Assembly (NCBI RefSeq): GCF_019083805.1
Contig: NZ_JAHRDV010000002.1
Span: forward strand, 186,001 to 250,000
From: Acetobacter estunensis
GTDB taxonomy: Bacteria; Pseudomonadota; Alphaproteobacteria; Acetobacterales; Acetobacteraceae
Reading direction: 5' to 3'
DNA length: 64,000 bases
This document shows positions 45,819 through 54,840 of the stretch, piece by piece. Numbering within the stretch: the stretch's first letter is position 1; every line of letters starts with the position of its first letter. The notes beneath the pieces were generated by a model, which saw only the letters and a program-made list of their open reading frames with translations, did not search any database and was not told the origin of the DNA. The position numbers were made by a program, and so were the translations under genes.

Positions 45819-48800
45819 TCAGGCTGCCATGCGGTGCGCGACAGGTGTGCCCGCGAGTGGAAGAGGCTGCCCGGTTTCGGCGTCCACGACCCGAACAGAG
45901 GCGGGTGAAACGCGAGAGTCCGTGATGATAGAGAAGCCATGCTGACCAGAGAACTGACCGTTTTCTGTCAGATCGGCACGGAAGCGGTCGGCTGTGACGC
46001 GAGCGATTTCGACATCATCGGCAAAAATGACGAGTTCGCGTGCCTGATCCGGGTCCGTGTCGCGGCGTGCCCAGCCCTCCACACGGTTTTCCGTGATGAC
46101 ATCGACAAAACCAGTGACATGCGTGTGAGCCAGAACGGTCGGTGCGTAGGTGCTCAGGCGTGCAGATATGACTTCAAGGAGAGGGCCGTCTTCCAGACGG
46201 GGCAGGCAGAAAAGCCCAGCATCCGAGTATGTCTGTTGAGCATCCGGATAGAGAGCCGCGAATTCATCGGCATTGTGGAACATGTTGCGGCTGCCATCGT
46301 CGACAAACGTCTCGGAAGCGGCACCTTCAGCGAGAAGCAGGTCATGAGTGTCGAGTTCGATATGAATGTAATCCACCTGCTGCGCCCGGGTCGGCTGTGT
46401 GATGGTCACACCATTTACCAGCAGGCTGGCCGGGATAAGGTGTCCTTCCAGCGCCATGGCGTGAAGCGGAGACACACGCAGGTTCCGGCGCGGTAGACCA
46501 GCACCGAGCGCTCCGGCCTTGATCAGAACCGGCATGATGTCGGGATTGCCGGCAGCAAAGCGCCCATCATAGCTGCGGCGTCCGATCCAGCGAATGGGTC
46601 GCACCTGACCTGACGCGGTCAGAACCATGTCACCGATAGCAAGACTCTCTATCGCACGCTCGCCCTTCGGGGTGGCGATCTGGGTGCCGGGGCAGTAGCA
46701 GGGCACGCCGTAGGTGATGAGAGTACCGCCGTCCGCTGCCTTCTGGAAATAGAAATCGGAACCGAAGGTGCCATCGAGATGAAGGGTTGTGCTCTGGCCA
46801 CCTTCCGTGACCGTCAGCGAGCCATCCGCACCGATATGGCCTGTGTCGATCTCGTTGGCACTACCGGCGAAGGTAAGGTCGGAGATGTCGATCTGGTTGA
46901 TGGTGCTGATGGAGGTGTAGGGCGGGTTGTATGTAAAATAAGCGCCAGCCTGAGAGATGGAGCCGATGGTATCGAATCCCTCAATGGTTATTCCCTGTAG
47001 CTGCGCCATGCTCGCCCTGACCGTCGAAGCTGTCGCATACTGGTCGTACGCGGGCGAGGCTTGTGTATTCGGCAGGAAGGTCAATGTGCCGGTATATTTG
47101 GCACCGACCTCAAGAATGAGCGTCCCTCCATCGAGCATCGTGTCGGTAGCCGTGCCGCCGGACAGGACATCGACAACGGCGTTTACATTGGCAGTCGTGC
47201 GTATTGCAGTTCCGCCCGATGACACGATCTGGTGCATGGTGCCGTTGGCCCATTGCAGGGTCATGTGCATGTACCAGACACCATGAATCCCGGTCATGGT
47301 GGTGTCGACAGCCGTGCCGCCATCCTGCACGTACTGATAGGCATCCGAATACATGGGCTCGCCGGGAAACATGGCTTCGGCGGAAGCTGCCGTCAGGGTG
47401 GTGTGAGTGGCCACGCCGCCATCACGGATGATCTGCGTTCCCGCGATCATGTTTTCGCCAAGAGAATCTACTTCACCTGTGACGAAAGTGTTTGTGGCTG
47501 AGCCGCCCAGAAGGGTTTGCGTGCCGCCATCGACAGTGGTGCTGGTTGCCTGTCCGCCTGCAAGAACCGTCTCGCTGCCGGTAGCATGCACCACCGTCAG
47601 AAGCGTTCGGCCGCCAGAGCTGAGAACTTCCAGCCCCTGGATTTCATCCTGAATCGCTGTGCCATTGATATAGAGGCGACCGCCATTGTCGACGGATGTG
47701 CCAATCGTCCGCGCGCCATCCGGAACGAGATCGCCTGTACCGGATGAGACATGCGCGCTGACGCTACCGGCCGTGATGACGTTTCCGGCATAGCCGGAGG
47801 TCTGTCCGCCCATTGTCAGGACAGCTGCCTGGCCACCGGCTGTTTCCGTCAAGGCGAGCTGAGCGCCAGTATAATCCACTCCGCTGTCGAGGATCAGCGT
47901 CTCGATCGTGGACCCTCCCGATTCGATCTCCACACGCGAGCCGTCCTGAATGGAGAGGGTCGCGCCCGATGTTATGCCGGAAAGCACGATACGATCCGTT
48001 GTGCTGAATCCGGAAACCTGAAGAGGAGAAGTGGGGAGAGACCCAAGAATAAGGCTTTCGTTGCCGGATCCGGAAAAATCGAACTGAATGCCATTCGTCT
48101 CCGTTCCATTGGCGATTTCCACGGAACCATTGGAGAGCACAACTGCACCTGAAAAATTCGCCAAAGCACCGGCTTGAAAGGTGACGGTGGACGCACTTGC
48201 CGTTTCAGAGATCGTGCCCGATCCGGAAAGATGCCCTTCCACCGTGGTCTGACTGCTGAAGGCCAGAGTGCCTCCATTGAGGAAGACGCTGCCGCCACTC
48301 TCGATCGTCTCATCACTTCCGGTTGCCCCAGACTCCAGTGACTGAAGCCCGCCTGATAAAACCGTCATGTGAGAAACAGAGGCGTTACTGGAGAGACGCT
48401 GCTGGCCGCCCGCGCTGATCGTGCCCTCTATGGCATTTGCACCATCAAAAAGAATCTGCTGCCCGCCGGAAAGAATGACAAATTGTGTCTCAGCTGCTCC
48501 GCCTGTCTGGGGAGCCTCCAGAATTTCCTCTTGAGCCCCGGAACCACTGATCACTGTGCCGGAAGCGGTTCCACCTGCGAGATAGAGCGTGCTGCCACTG
48601 CCCACGGACAGCCCGCTCGCACTCACATCTGCCCGTAGTGTCACAGTTCCATTGCTGACAGTGGAGAGAGGGACCGCTGCCGACGTGATGTCCACAGAGC
48701 CACCCGCAAGCGTAACGGTGCTCACATCTGCTGCTGAAATCGTCAGATAACTGCCGGTTCCCACGGTGATCGCGCTGGCATGTGCATCCGGATCAAGCTC

Positions 48801-49091
48801 TATATTGCCTCCCTGAGCCGCGTTGGCCGAGCCAAGTTCGCCACCAGACTGAACATCGAGAAAGCCCGAAGCGACGGTCACACTTCTTTCTGTTCCGCCA
48901 CTGACGACAATTTCTTTTGCCGAGCCGGCGGTGGTTCCTTGCAATTGGGTGTCCACCGCGCCTCCACTCGTCACCAGCGTGCCGCCGCCAACTACAAGTG
49001 TTCCTGACACGACGTCACCATCCGGAATCGTTGCCGTCTGGCCGCTGACAATGATCGCGTTGTTCGAAGTGACGGTAGAAGAGGCGACCAT
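45819..49091 (-). CDS. AIDA-repeat/Hint-domain surface-type protein
   Basis: A 1090-residue protein. Residues about 1-770 are Ser/Thr/Gly-rich AIDA-type repeats with many SGG and GG turns (for example VVSGTLVVGGGTLVTSGG and VLSGGTATDTMLDGGTLIL). Residues 798 to about 935 form a Hint_2 domain: CYCPGTQIATPKGE with the expected nucleophilic cysteine, SPLHAM and HIELDTHDLLLAEGAASETF. Residues about 991-1072 are a beta module shared with the next gene. There is no signal peptide and no autotransporter barrel, so it is probably exported by a type I-like or unknown route. GGAAG lies eight bases before the ATG. Hint domains of this type may self-cleave; no function is proven. Confidence 0.85.
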   Translation of the reverse strand: MVASSTVTSNNAIIVSGQTATIPDGDVVSGTLVVGGGTLVTSGGAVDTQLQGTTAGSAKEIVVSGGTERSVTVASGFLDVQSGGELGSANAAQGGNIELDPDAHASAITVGTGSYLTISAADVSTVTLAGGSVDITSAAVPLSTVSNGTVTLRADVSASGLSVGSGSTLYLAGGTASGTVISGSGAQEEILEAPQTGGAAETQFVILSGGQQILFDGANAIEGTISAGGQQRLSSNASVSHMTVLSGGLQSLESGATGSDETIESGGSVFLNGGTLAFSSQTTVEGHLSGSGTISETASASTVTFQAGALANFSGAVVLSNGSVEIANGTETNGIQFDFSGSGNESLILGSLPTSPLQVSGFSTTDRIVLSGITSGATLSIQDGSRVEIESGGSTIETLILDSGVDYTGAQLALTETAGGQAAVLTMGGQTSGYAGNVITAGSVSAHVSSGTGDLVPDGARTIGTSVDNGGRLYINGTAIQDEIQGLEVLSSGGRTLLTVVHATGSETVLAGGQATSTTVDGGTQTLLGGSATNTFVTGEVDSLGENMIAGTQIIRDGGVATHTTLTAASAEAMFPGEPMYSDAYQYVQDGGTAVDTTMTGIHGVWYMHMTLQWANGTMHQIVSSGGTAIRTTANVNAVVDVLSGGTATDTMLDGGTLILEVGAKYTGTLTFLPNTQASPAYDQYATASTVRASMAQLQGITIEGFDTIGSISQAGAYFTYNPPYTSISTINQIDISDLTFAGSANEIDTGHIGADGSLTVTEGGQSTTLHLDGTFGSDFYFQKAADGGTLITYGVPCYCPGTQIATPKGERAIESLAIGDMVLTASGQVRPIRWIGRRSYDGRFAAGNPDIMPVLIKAGALGAGLPRRNLRVSPLHAMALEGHLIPASLLVNGVTITQPTRAQQVDYIHIELDTHDLLLAEGAASETFVDDGSRNMFHNADEFAALYPDAQQTYSDAGLFCLPRLEDGPLLEVISARLSTYAPTVLAHTHVTGFVDVITENRVEGWARRDTDPDQARELVIFADDVEIARVTADRFRADLTENGQFSGQHGFSIITDSRVSPASVRVVDAETGQPLPLAGTPVAHRMAA

Positions 49092-49406
49092 GACAGAAAC
49101 TTCCCGTGAGCCGAGGATAAAACGCAGGTCGGGAAAACGTTTCTTTCAGGAGATTCGTTTCCAGACGTATCGATACGTTACGTGAATACTGTCGCATTAA
49201 CTGTTTATGTGCTGCCGTTAAAAGTTTGATAATAATTATTGAGACAAATTCCCGGCGTGAAATGGAGCGCTTGCCCCACCAAACCAGCCTTCAGCACAGC
49301 CTCACTGGCGGTGAAGTCTTTCCTTTTGATTGCAGAGCCGTCACGCTTGCTTGACATGCAAAAGCCGGATCGTTAGCAAACCGATGCACCCTATCTGGAG
49401 GTGCGA
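49092..49406. other. Divergent spacer before the F0 operon
   Basis: About 315 bases between the AIDA/Hint gene and atpI. I see no gene. The atp side holds the promoter-like element listed at 49351-49379; the middle is AT-rich around 49210-49250. Confidence 0.5.
49351..49379 (+). promoter_or_regulatory. Promoter-like element of the F0 operon
   Basis: TTGACA at 49351-49356 and TAGCAA at 49374-49379 with a 17-base spacer, 27 bases before the atpI ATG. The -35 is perfect and preceded by C as alphaproteobacterial sigma70 sites prefer; the -10 is poor. Confidence 0.45.
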
Positions 49407-49715
49407 ATGACTGAGGACAAAGCCTCTTTCGACCAACGTCTCCGTGCAGCGCGAGAGCGCAGTGCGGGGAAAAGTGTAGAGCAGGAAGCTCAGCCGGACA
49501 GGCAGGACAAAAACCTGTTGTCTCTTGCGGCAAGAGCGGGAAGCGAAATGCTCGGTGGTCTGGTGGCAGGTGTCCTGATTGGGTGGGGAGTGGACCATGT
49601 GTTCCATTTCCGGGCTCTTTTCATGGTCATTTTCGCTCTTCTGGGTGGTTGTGCCGGTATCCTGAACGTCTGGCGGCTGATGAAGTCGCTGGAAGAAGAA
49701 AAACAAGAGTCCTGA
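49407..49715 (+). CDS. atpI: ATP synthase assembly protein AtpI
   Basis: A 102-residue membrane protein that helps assemble the c-ring. A hydrophilic N terminus is followed by two helices: LGGLVAGVLIGWGVDHVF and LFMVIFALLGGCAGILNVWR. GGAG six bases before the ATG at 49407 decides the start over the GTG at 49401. First gene of the F0 operon. Confidence 0.9.
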   Translation: MTEDKASFDQRLRAARERSAGKSVEQEAQPDRQDKNLLSLAARAGSEMLGGLVAGVLIGWGVDHVFHFRALFMVIFALLGGCAGILNVWRLMKSLEEEKQES

Positions 49716-49744
49716 GCGGCCACAGAGGGTCGGGGAGTAAGACG

Positions 49745-50494
49745 TTGGCTGGCGGATCAAGTATCAACGTGCTCGAGCAGTTCGAATTGCACCCGGTGCT
49801 CGGCGGGTTTGGTGAGGCGTTGCGCTTCAGTCAGGCTCCCGTCTTCATGATCGTGGCCTGCGTTATCGTTCTTGCTTTCCTTCATTATGGCATGAAGCCC
49901 GCAGCAGTCGTTCCCGGGCGGCTGCAGGCGGCGGCGGAAGTCTGCTACGAATTTGTGCGTAATCTGGCGGTCGATACGATCGGGCCGGAGGGCGTGGCGT
50001 TCTTCCCCTTCATCTTCGCGCTGTTCTTTTTTATTCTGGCGGGCAATTATCTCGGCCTTCTGCCATATTCCTACACCTTCACCAGCCATATCGCCGTGAC
50101 CTTCGCGATGGCCATGATGGTGTTCATTCTCTCGGTCATTGTTTCCCTCAAGGTGCAGGGCTTCAAGTTCTTCGCGCACTTCATGCCGCCGGGAGCGCCT
50201 GTTGCGCTTGCGCCGCTGCTGGTGCCGATTGAGATCCTTTCCTTTCTGTCGCGTCCGGTCAGTCTGTCTATTCGACTGTTTGCCAACATGGTGGCTGGTC
50301 ACGTGATGTTCGATATCTTCGCAAGCTTCGTCATCATGCTGGCCGGTCTCGGCTTCTTTGGTGACGTGCTGGCGGTGGGCCCGCTCGTGATCAATATCGC
50401 GCTGATGGGGCTGGAACTGCTTGTCGGAGTTCTGCAGGCCTATGTGTTTGCCATTCTGACCTGCATCTATCTGCGGGAGGCCGTATCCCACTGA
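49745..50494 (+). CDS. atpB: ATP synthase F0 subunit a, TTG start
   Basis: The 249-residue a subunit forms the proton half-channels. It starts [18 protein letters not shown] after a TTG codon at 49745; GGGGAG lies seven bases before it and no ATG or GTG fits there. Five to six helices follow, with the conserved arginine in [14 protein letters not shown] and the [18 protein letters not shown] helix near the C terminus. Confidence 0.95.
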   Translation: MAGGSSINVLEQFELHPVLGGFGEALRFSQAPVFMIVACVIVLAFLHYGMKPAAVVPGRLQAAAEVCYEFVRNLAVDTIGPEGVAFFPFIFALFFFILAGNYLGLLPYSYTFTSHIAVTFAMAMMVFILSVIVSLKVQGFKFFAHFMPPGAPVALAPLLVPIEILSFLSRPVSLSIRLFANMVAGHVMFDIFASFVIMLAGLGFFGDVLAVGPLVINIALMGLELLVGVLQAYVFAILTCIYLREAVSH

Positions 50495-50544
50495 GTTTGG
50501 GTGCCCCCGTCAGTCTACGTCTTCGTCAACAAGGAAAAATCAAA

Positions 50545-50769
50545 ATGGACATCGCTGCAGCCCGTGAAATCGGTGCCGGTATCGCCGTGATTGCCCTTGC
50601 CGGTGTCGGCATCGGGCTTGGCAACATCTTCTCGACGCTGGTCAGCAGCATCGCTCGCAACCCGGCGGCCCGTCCGCACGTGTTCGGCCTTGGCATGCTT
50701 GGCTTCGCGCTGACGGAAGCGGTTGCTCTTTTTGCCCTGCTGATCGCCTTCCTTATCCTGTTCGTCTGA
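50545..50769 (+). CDS. atpE: ATP synthase F0 subunit c
   Basis: A 74-residue hairpin of two helices that forms the rotor ring. The first helix ends [20 protein letters not shown] with the polar loop, and the second carries the ion-binding glutamate in [19 protein letters not shown] precedes the ATG at 50545; an earlier in-frame start at 50497 lacks support. Confidence 0.97.
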   Translation: MDIAAAREIGAGIAVIALAGVGIGLGNIFSTLVSSIARNPAARPHVFGLGMLGFALTEAVALFALLIAFLILFV

Positions 50770-50785
50770 GAACGGAGTAAGCCCC

Positions 50786-51385
50786 GTGCGTCTTCCGGTT
50801 TCACTGATTCGTCACTCCCTTATGATGGGTGTCGCGAGTCTGCCGCTTCTCGTGGCGGCGGCGCCCGGCGCGCACGCGGCGGGCATGCCCCAGCTCGACT
50901 TCAGAAACCCGCTCCTTACGGGGCAGGTCGTCTGGGGAGCTGGGATATTCCTCTTCTTCTATCTCGCCTTGCGCGGATGGGCATTGCCTCGGGTTGGTGC
51001 GGTTCTTGAGAATCGTAGCCAGAGGATCAATGGAGATCTGGATCAGGCTCATCAGGCAAAAGCCGAGGCTGATGCCGCTGTTCGTGATCTGAACCAGACG
51101 AAGAAAGCGGCGGCTGCGGAAGCGCAGGCGCATCTGGATTCCGTGCTGGCTGCGGAAAAGAAAACTGCGGCTGATCGGCTCGCTCAACTGGGAGCCAAGC
51201 TGGAAACAGAGATTGCAGCAGCTGAAGCCGGTGTTGCGAAAGAACGCGCTCAAGCGTTGGAATCGCTTCGACCGATTGCGGGTGATGTGGCTGAAGCGCT
51301 GGTCCGTCGGCTGACCGGCGTTGCACCGGATCGCTCACGAATTGAACAGGCCGTCGCGACTGTAGCGGCCCGGGTACAGGGCTGA
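50786..51385 (+). CDS. atpG: ATP synthase F0 subunit b'
   Basis: The 199-residue b' subunit of the peripheral stalk, a second b-type subunit found in alphaproteobacteria and cyanobacteria. It begins at GTG with GGAG eight bases upstream. An N-terminal hydrophobic signal-like stretch comes first, then one helix (VVWGAGIFLFFYLALRGW) and a long Ala/Glu/Lys-rich coiled coil. Gene names atpX, atpF2 and atpG are all used. Confidence 0.9.
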   Translation: MRLPVSLIRHSLMMGVASLPLLVAAAPGAHAAGMPQLDFRNPLLTGQVVWGAGIFLFFYLALRGWALPRVGAVLENRSQRINGDLDQAHQAKAEADAAVRDLNQTKKAAAAEAQAHLDSVLAAEKKTAADRLAQLGAKLETEIAAAEAGVAKERAQALESLRPIAGDVAEALVRRLTGVAPDRSRIEQAVATVAARVQG

Positions 51386-51419
51386 ACACGGATCATTCTG
51401 ATCGTGGCGTGACGAGGGA

Positions 51420-51932
51420 ATGACGCCGATGTCCAATATCTTTCATGAAGCAGGCTTTTGGTACACCGTATCATTTGTTCTCTTCTTTGTTATCTTCGGC
51501 CCAAAGATCTGGAAGCCGGTTGTTCAGGTGCTTGACGCGCGCGCCAATCGCATTCGCGTCGAACTTGATGAAGCAGCCCGTCTTCGTCGGGAAGCTGAGC
51601 AGATGCTTGAAGATGCCACGCGTGAGCGTGAGCAGGCTCACGCGGAAGCGAATGCTCTTATGGAGCAAACGCGCAAGCAGGCTGAGGAACTTGCCGTCAG
51701 AGCCCGTACAGAAGCGGAAGATATGCTTCAGCGGCGCGAGCAGATGGCGCGGGATCGCATCTCTGCGGCTGAACGTGCTGCGATCGATGAGGTCCGTGCA
51801 GCGGCAGTCGATGTAGCGTTCGAAAGTGCACGTCTCGTCATGGGCGAGGGTGTGGATGCCGGAACGGCAGCCTCAATGGTCGATAAGGCCATTGCTGATC
51901 TGCCCACGGCTCTTTCGGCGCGCGCAGCCTGA
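51420..51932 (+). CDS. atpF: ATP synthase F0 subunit b
   Basis: The 170-residue b subunit: one N-terminal helix (FWYTVSFVLFFVIFGPKIW) and a long charged coiled coil (LRREAEQMLEDATREREQA) that reaches the F1 head. ATGs at 51420 and 51429 are both possible. The F1 genes (atpHAGDC) are not in the window, as usual in alphaproteobacteria. It closes the F0 operon. Confidence 0.95.
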   Translation: MTPMSNIFHEAGFWYTVSFVLFFVIFGPKIWKPVVQVLDARANRIRVELDEAARLRREAEQMLEDATREREQAHAEANALMEQTRKQAEELAVRARTEAEDMLQRREQMARDRISAAERAAIDEVRAAAVDVAFESARLVMGEGVDAGTAASMVDKAIADLPTALSARAA

Positions 51933-51958
51933 GCACAGAGTCCATCTTGTCTGTCGAT

Positions 51959-52726
51959 ATGACACCCGCAGGGGCAAAGTCTGCCCCTGCGGGTGCTCCT
52001 GTTTTGAGTATCGTGATTACTGTTCTCAATGAACGGGAGAATATTCTTCCGGTCTGTCGGGAACTGGCCAGTGTGCTTCCCGGGCTTCCCGCCTGTGAAA
52101 TCATCTTTGTGGATGACGGTAGTACGGACGGATCGGCGGAGGAATTGCAGCGGGTCCGTCAGTCTCTCGGTCTCAAATCGTTGCGCATTCTCATTCACGA
52201 TCATCGCTGCGGCAAATCCGGTGCTTTGCGAACAGCGATACGTGCGGCGAGTGGACGATGGATCGCCACATTGGACGGAGACGGCCAGGATGATCCTGCT
52301 GAAATTGTCCAACTGTTGGCACTGGCTTTGTCAGGAGAGAAGAGCGGACGGGCTCCTCTGGTCGTCGGCACCCGCATGAAGCGCAGGGACACGCTGTCCC
52401 GCCGATTGGCCACGCGTTTTGCCAACGGGTTACGCCAACGTCTTCTGGATGATGGATGCCCGGACACGGGTGCTCCGATGAAGGTGTTCCTAAGGCAGGA
52501 TTTTTTGGATCTTCCCCAGTTTGAGGGATTGCATCGTTTTCTCCCGGCACTGATGCGCACATATGGCGTTCCGTTACTCTGTAAGTCCGTGCGGCACCGT
52601 GTAAGGCTCCATGGCCATTCGAAATATACGAATTTCGGTCGGGCTATCGTGGGAATCAGAGACATGCTTGGAGTCATCTGGCTGCGAAATCGCACACGTT
52701 TGCCCGGTTCCGTTCGGGAATGTTGA
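51959..52726 (+). CDS. GT2 family (DPM/ArnC-like) glycosyltransferase
   Basis: A 255-residue GT2 enzyme of the dolichyl/undecaprenyl-phosphate sugar type without clear membrane helices. It shows LSIVITVLNERENI, EIIFVDDGSTDGS, the HRCGKSGALRTA segment, TLDGDGQDDPAEI with the catalytic aspartates, and a C-terminal RVRLHGHSKY. It probably makes the lipid-linked sugar used by the ArnT-like gene that overlaps its end. The ATG at 51959 lies at the edge of a strong hairpin; a TTG at 51947 is an alternative. Confidence 0.85.
   Translation: MTPAGAKSAPAGAPVLSIVITVLNERENILPVCRELASVLPGLPACEIIFVDDGSTDGSAEELQRVRQSLGLKSLRILIHDHRCGKSGALRTAIRAASGRWIATLDGDGQDDPAEIVQLLALALSGEKSGRAPLVVGTRMKRRDTLSRRLATRFANGLRQRLLDDGCPDTGAPMKVFLRQDFLDLPQFEGLHRFLPALMRTYGVPLLCKSVRHRVRLHGHSKYTNFGRAIVGIRDMLGVIWLRNRTRLPGSVREC
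51963..51995 (+). terminator. Terminator-like hairpin over the GT2 start
   Basis: A perfect 14-bp inverted repeat (CACCCGCAGGGGCA at 51963-51976 with its complement at 51982-51995), a 5-base loop, then CTCCTGTTTT. It is 30 bases after the atpF stop and lies inside the first codons of the GT2 gene. Confidence 0.65.
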
Positions 52727-54408
52727 AGTCGCTCATCGGAAGCGTCTTTCGGTCTCCCTTTCTTCGGAAGCTTTTCGCACTCGGGTTCTGTGCGTTCCTG
52801 CTTTTACTTCCCGGCCGGGCAAGCATTCCTCCCTTTGACCGGGACGAGCCACGCTATATGCAGGCGACGGCACAAATGTTGGAAAGCGGAAATTTCGTGG
52901 ATGTCCGCTTCCAGGATCAGCCCCGCTATCTTCAGCCTGCAGGAATATACTGGCTGGAAGCGCTTGCCGTTTCCGCTTCAGGCACTTTGCATGAACGGGC
53001 CGTATGGGCCTACCGGCTGCCTTCTCTTGTCTCCATGACCCTGGCGATTATGTTGACAGGATGGATGGGAAGTCTCCTGTTTGGCGCGACGGCTGGCCTA
53101 TCTGCCGGTGTTCTTCTCGCTGTTTCCGTTCTGGTGCAGGCAGAAGGCCGAATGGCTACAATCGACAGTACTCTTCTGTTGGCTGTCGTTGGAGCGGAAT
53201 GCCTGATTTTCCGGGTGATCCGCGAGTATCGGGAGCAAAAACCAACCTCTGTCATGATTGCTCTTGGATTCTGGGGAATACTGGGCATCGGCCTGATGCT
53301 TAAAGGGCCGGTCATTTTGGTTCCTACACTGGGCACATTATTGGCTTTTTCATTGATCGAACGGGACGGCCGATGGCTGCACAGATTGCGTCCCGCATGG
53401 GGATGGCTGGCAATGGTGGCGGTAGTTCTACCTTGGTGCGCGGCCATCGAAATTATCAGCCATGGTGAGTTCTTCGAACGGGCGGTCGGCCGAAATTTTC
53501 TTGGCAAAATAGGACATGGGCAGGAAGCGCACGGTGCATTTCCTGGGTTCCATCTTGCTGTTTTCCTGCTTGCCTTCTGGCCGGGGTCTTTCTTTGCCGC
53601 TGCGGCTCTTCCGGTAATTAGAACATGGTGGTCCCGCTGGGATGTACGGTTTCTGGTGTGCTGGATCGTTCCGCACTGGCTGGTCTTTGAACTGATCGCG
53701 ACCAAGCTTCCGCATTATGTTCTGCCAGTCTATCCCCCGATTGCGATCCTGACCGCTGGAGCGCTTTGCGCAGGTGGATCGCAATGGGCATCGTGGCCCT
53801 TGCACAGGTGGGCACGGATTGCACTGAGCGCTTACGGTTTCCTCTGGGCATTGCTGGGCATAGCATTATCCGTCGCGGGAATTGCTGTCTCACTGGTCTT
53901 TGAGAAGCATGTACCGATGACAGCGTGGATCGTGGCAGGGGGAGCTCTGCCGCTATGGGCTCTTGCTTTGCGTAATATTGTGGCGGGACGCCTGCAACGA
54001 GGAGCCATGTGTGCGGTAGGCACGGCTGTCATTGTCTATGCCGGTCTGTTCTCGGGAGTGATCCCACGCCTGAATACGATCTGGCTGGCCCCACGTCTGG
54101 TTGCGGCTGTGGAGCGCCAGCGTACCTGCCCAAACATGCGTGTCATCTCGAGTTCTTTTTCGGAACCCAGTCTTGTGTTTCTCATGCAAGGGCATGTCCG
54201 TCTCGCGGATGCACATGAGGCGGCGCAGGCTCTGACACAGGACAAAACCTGCACGCTGGTACTGATGGGACGTCAGCACCAGCCGATTTTTGACACGACA
54301 CTGGCTTCGTTGGGCGTACAGGCCATAGAACGCGATCGAGTAAAAGGCTTCAATTACTCGACGGGGAAGTGGCTTGATATTGGTGTGTACGGCGCACGCC
54401 AGCCGTGA
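52720..54408 (+). CDS. ArnT/PMT-like lipid-sugar glycosyltransferase
   Basis: A 562-residue integral membrane GT-C enzyme. Its first loop has the DRDEPRYMQATAQML motif (the catalytic D-E pair of the PMT/ArnT fold), then about eleven hydrophobic helices, LMLKGPVI in the middle and a KLPHYVLPVYP segment. It would transfer a sugar from a polyprenyl-phosphate donor to an envelope acceptor such as lipid A. It overlaps the GT2 gene by seven bases. The last 59 bases overlap a convergent small frame. Confidence 0.87.
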   Translation: MLKSLIGSVFRSPFLRKLFALGFCAFLLLLPGRASIPPFDRDEPRYMQATAQMLESGNFVDVRFQDQPRYLQPAGIYWLEALAVSASGTLHERAVWAYRLPSLVSMTLAIMLTGWMGSLLFGATAGLSAGVLLAVSVLVQAEGRMATIDSTLLLAVVGAECLIFRVIREYREQKPTSVMIALGFWGILGIGLMLKGPVILVPTLGTLLAFSLIERDGRWLHRLRPAWGWLAMVAVVLPWCAAIEIISHGEFFERAVGRNFLGKIGHGQEAHGAFPGFHLAVFLLAFWPGSFFAAAALPVIRTWWSRWDVRFLVCWIVPHWLVFELIATKLPHYVLPVYPPIAILTAGALCAGGSQWASWPLHRWARIALSAYGFLWALLGIALSVAGIAVSLVFEKHVPMTAWIVAGGALPLWALALRNIVAGRLQRGAMCAVGTAVIVYAGLFSGVIPRLNTIWLAPRLVAAVERQRTCPNMRVISSSFSEPSLVFLMQGHVRLADAHEAAQALTQDKTCTLVLMGRQHQPIFDTTLASLGVQAIERDRVKGFNYSTGKWLDIGVYGARQP

Positions 54409-54697
54409 CGCTCTTCTTCGTTTCCACTACTGGCGCATGGAGTGGGGTTGGAGTGGGGATATAACCCGGGAGCCGACGACGGATACGCGAAGGTGCACGC
54501 CGCAGAACAAGGTTGCGGCACCGGGCGTCCATGACATCCCAAGCGCTTGTGGGAGTGCTGGCCGCCTGTGGAAGATAGTCTGGTCGTCCTACAAGCAGAG
54601 CAATGGTGACACGCTCGGCCACTGTCGTGACCTCCCACAGCACGTCCGGGTCCATACGTCCTGTTGTAATGAGACGGGCAGCTTCCACAATGCGCAT
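54350..54697 (-). CDS. Hypothetical 115-residue protein
   Basis: Not recognised. On the minus strand an ATG with AAGGGA seven bases upstream opens a frame starting MRIVEAARLITTGRMD. The first 70 residues have codon use like the surrounding genes and read as a mixed helical domain; the tail is Arg-, Pro- and Thr-rich and may only follow the opposite gene, which it overlaps by 59 bases. Part of the 432-base gap between the ArnT-like gene and pqiC; the rest of that gap shows nothing. Confidence 0.4.
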   Translation of the reverse strand: MRIVEAARLITTGRMDPDVLWEVTTVAERVTIALLVGRPDYLPQAASTPTSAWDVMDARCRNLVLRRAPSRIRRRLPGYIPTPTPLHAPVVETKKSVTAGVRRTHQYQATSPSSN

Positions 54698-54840
54698 CGG
54701 ACAATCCCTTTTGCAAAATCGGTTTCGGCCGACACGCTTTGCATCGGTCCAGGCGAAATTGCCGGGAATTGCTTTTTATCCGGTTAATTTTAGCGATGCG
54801 CCATGAACATTAACCGTTTCGCCGCCTGATCGTCATGCAA

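Noticed and set aside
45819-49091. Periodic repeats suggesting a DNA repeat array
   Set aside because: The periodicity is at protein level (AIDA-type repeats); the DNA copies are not identical.
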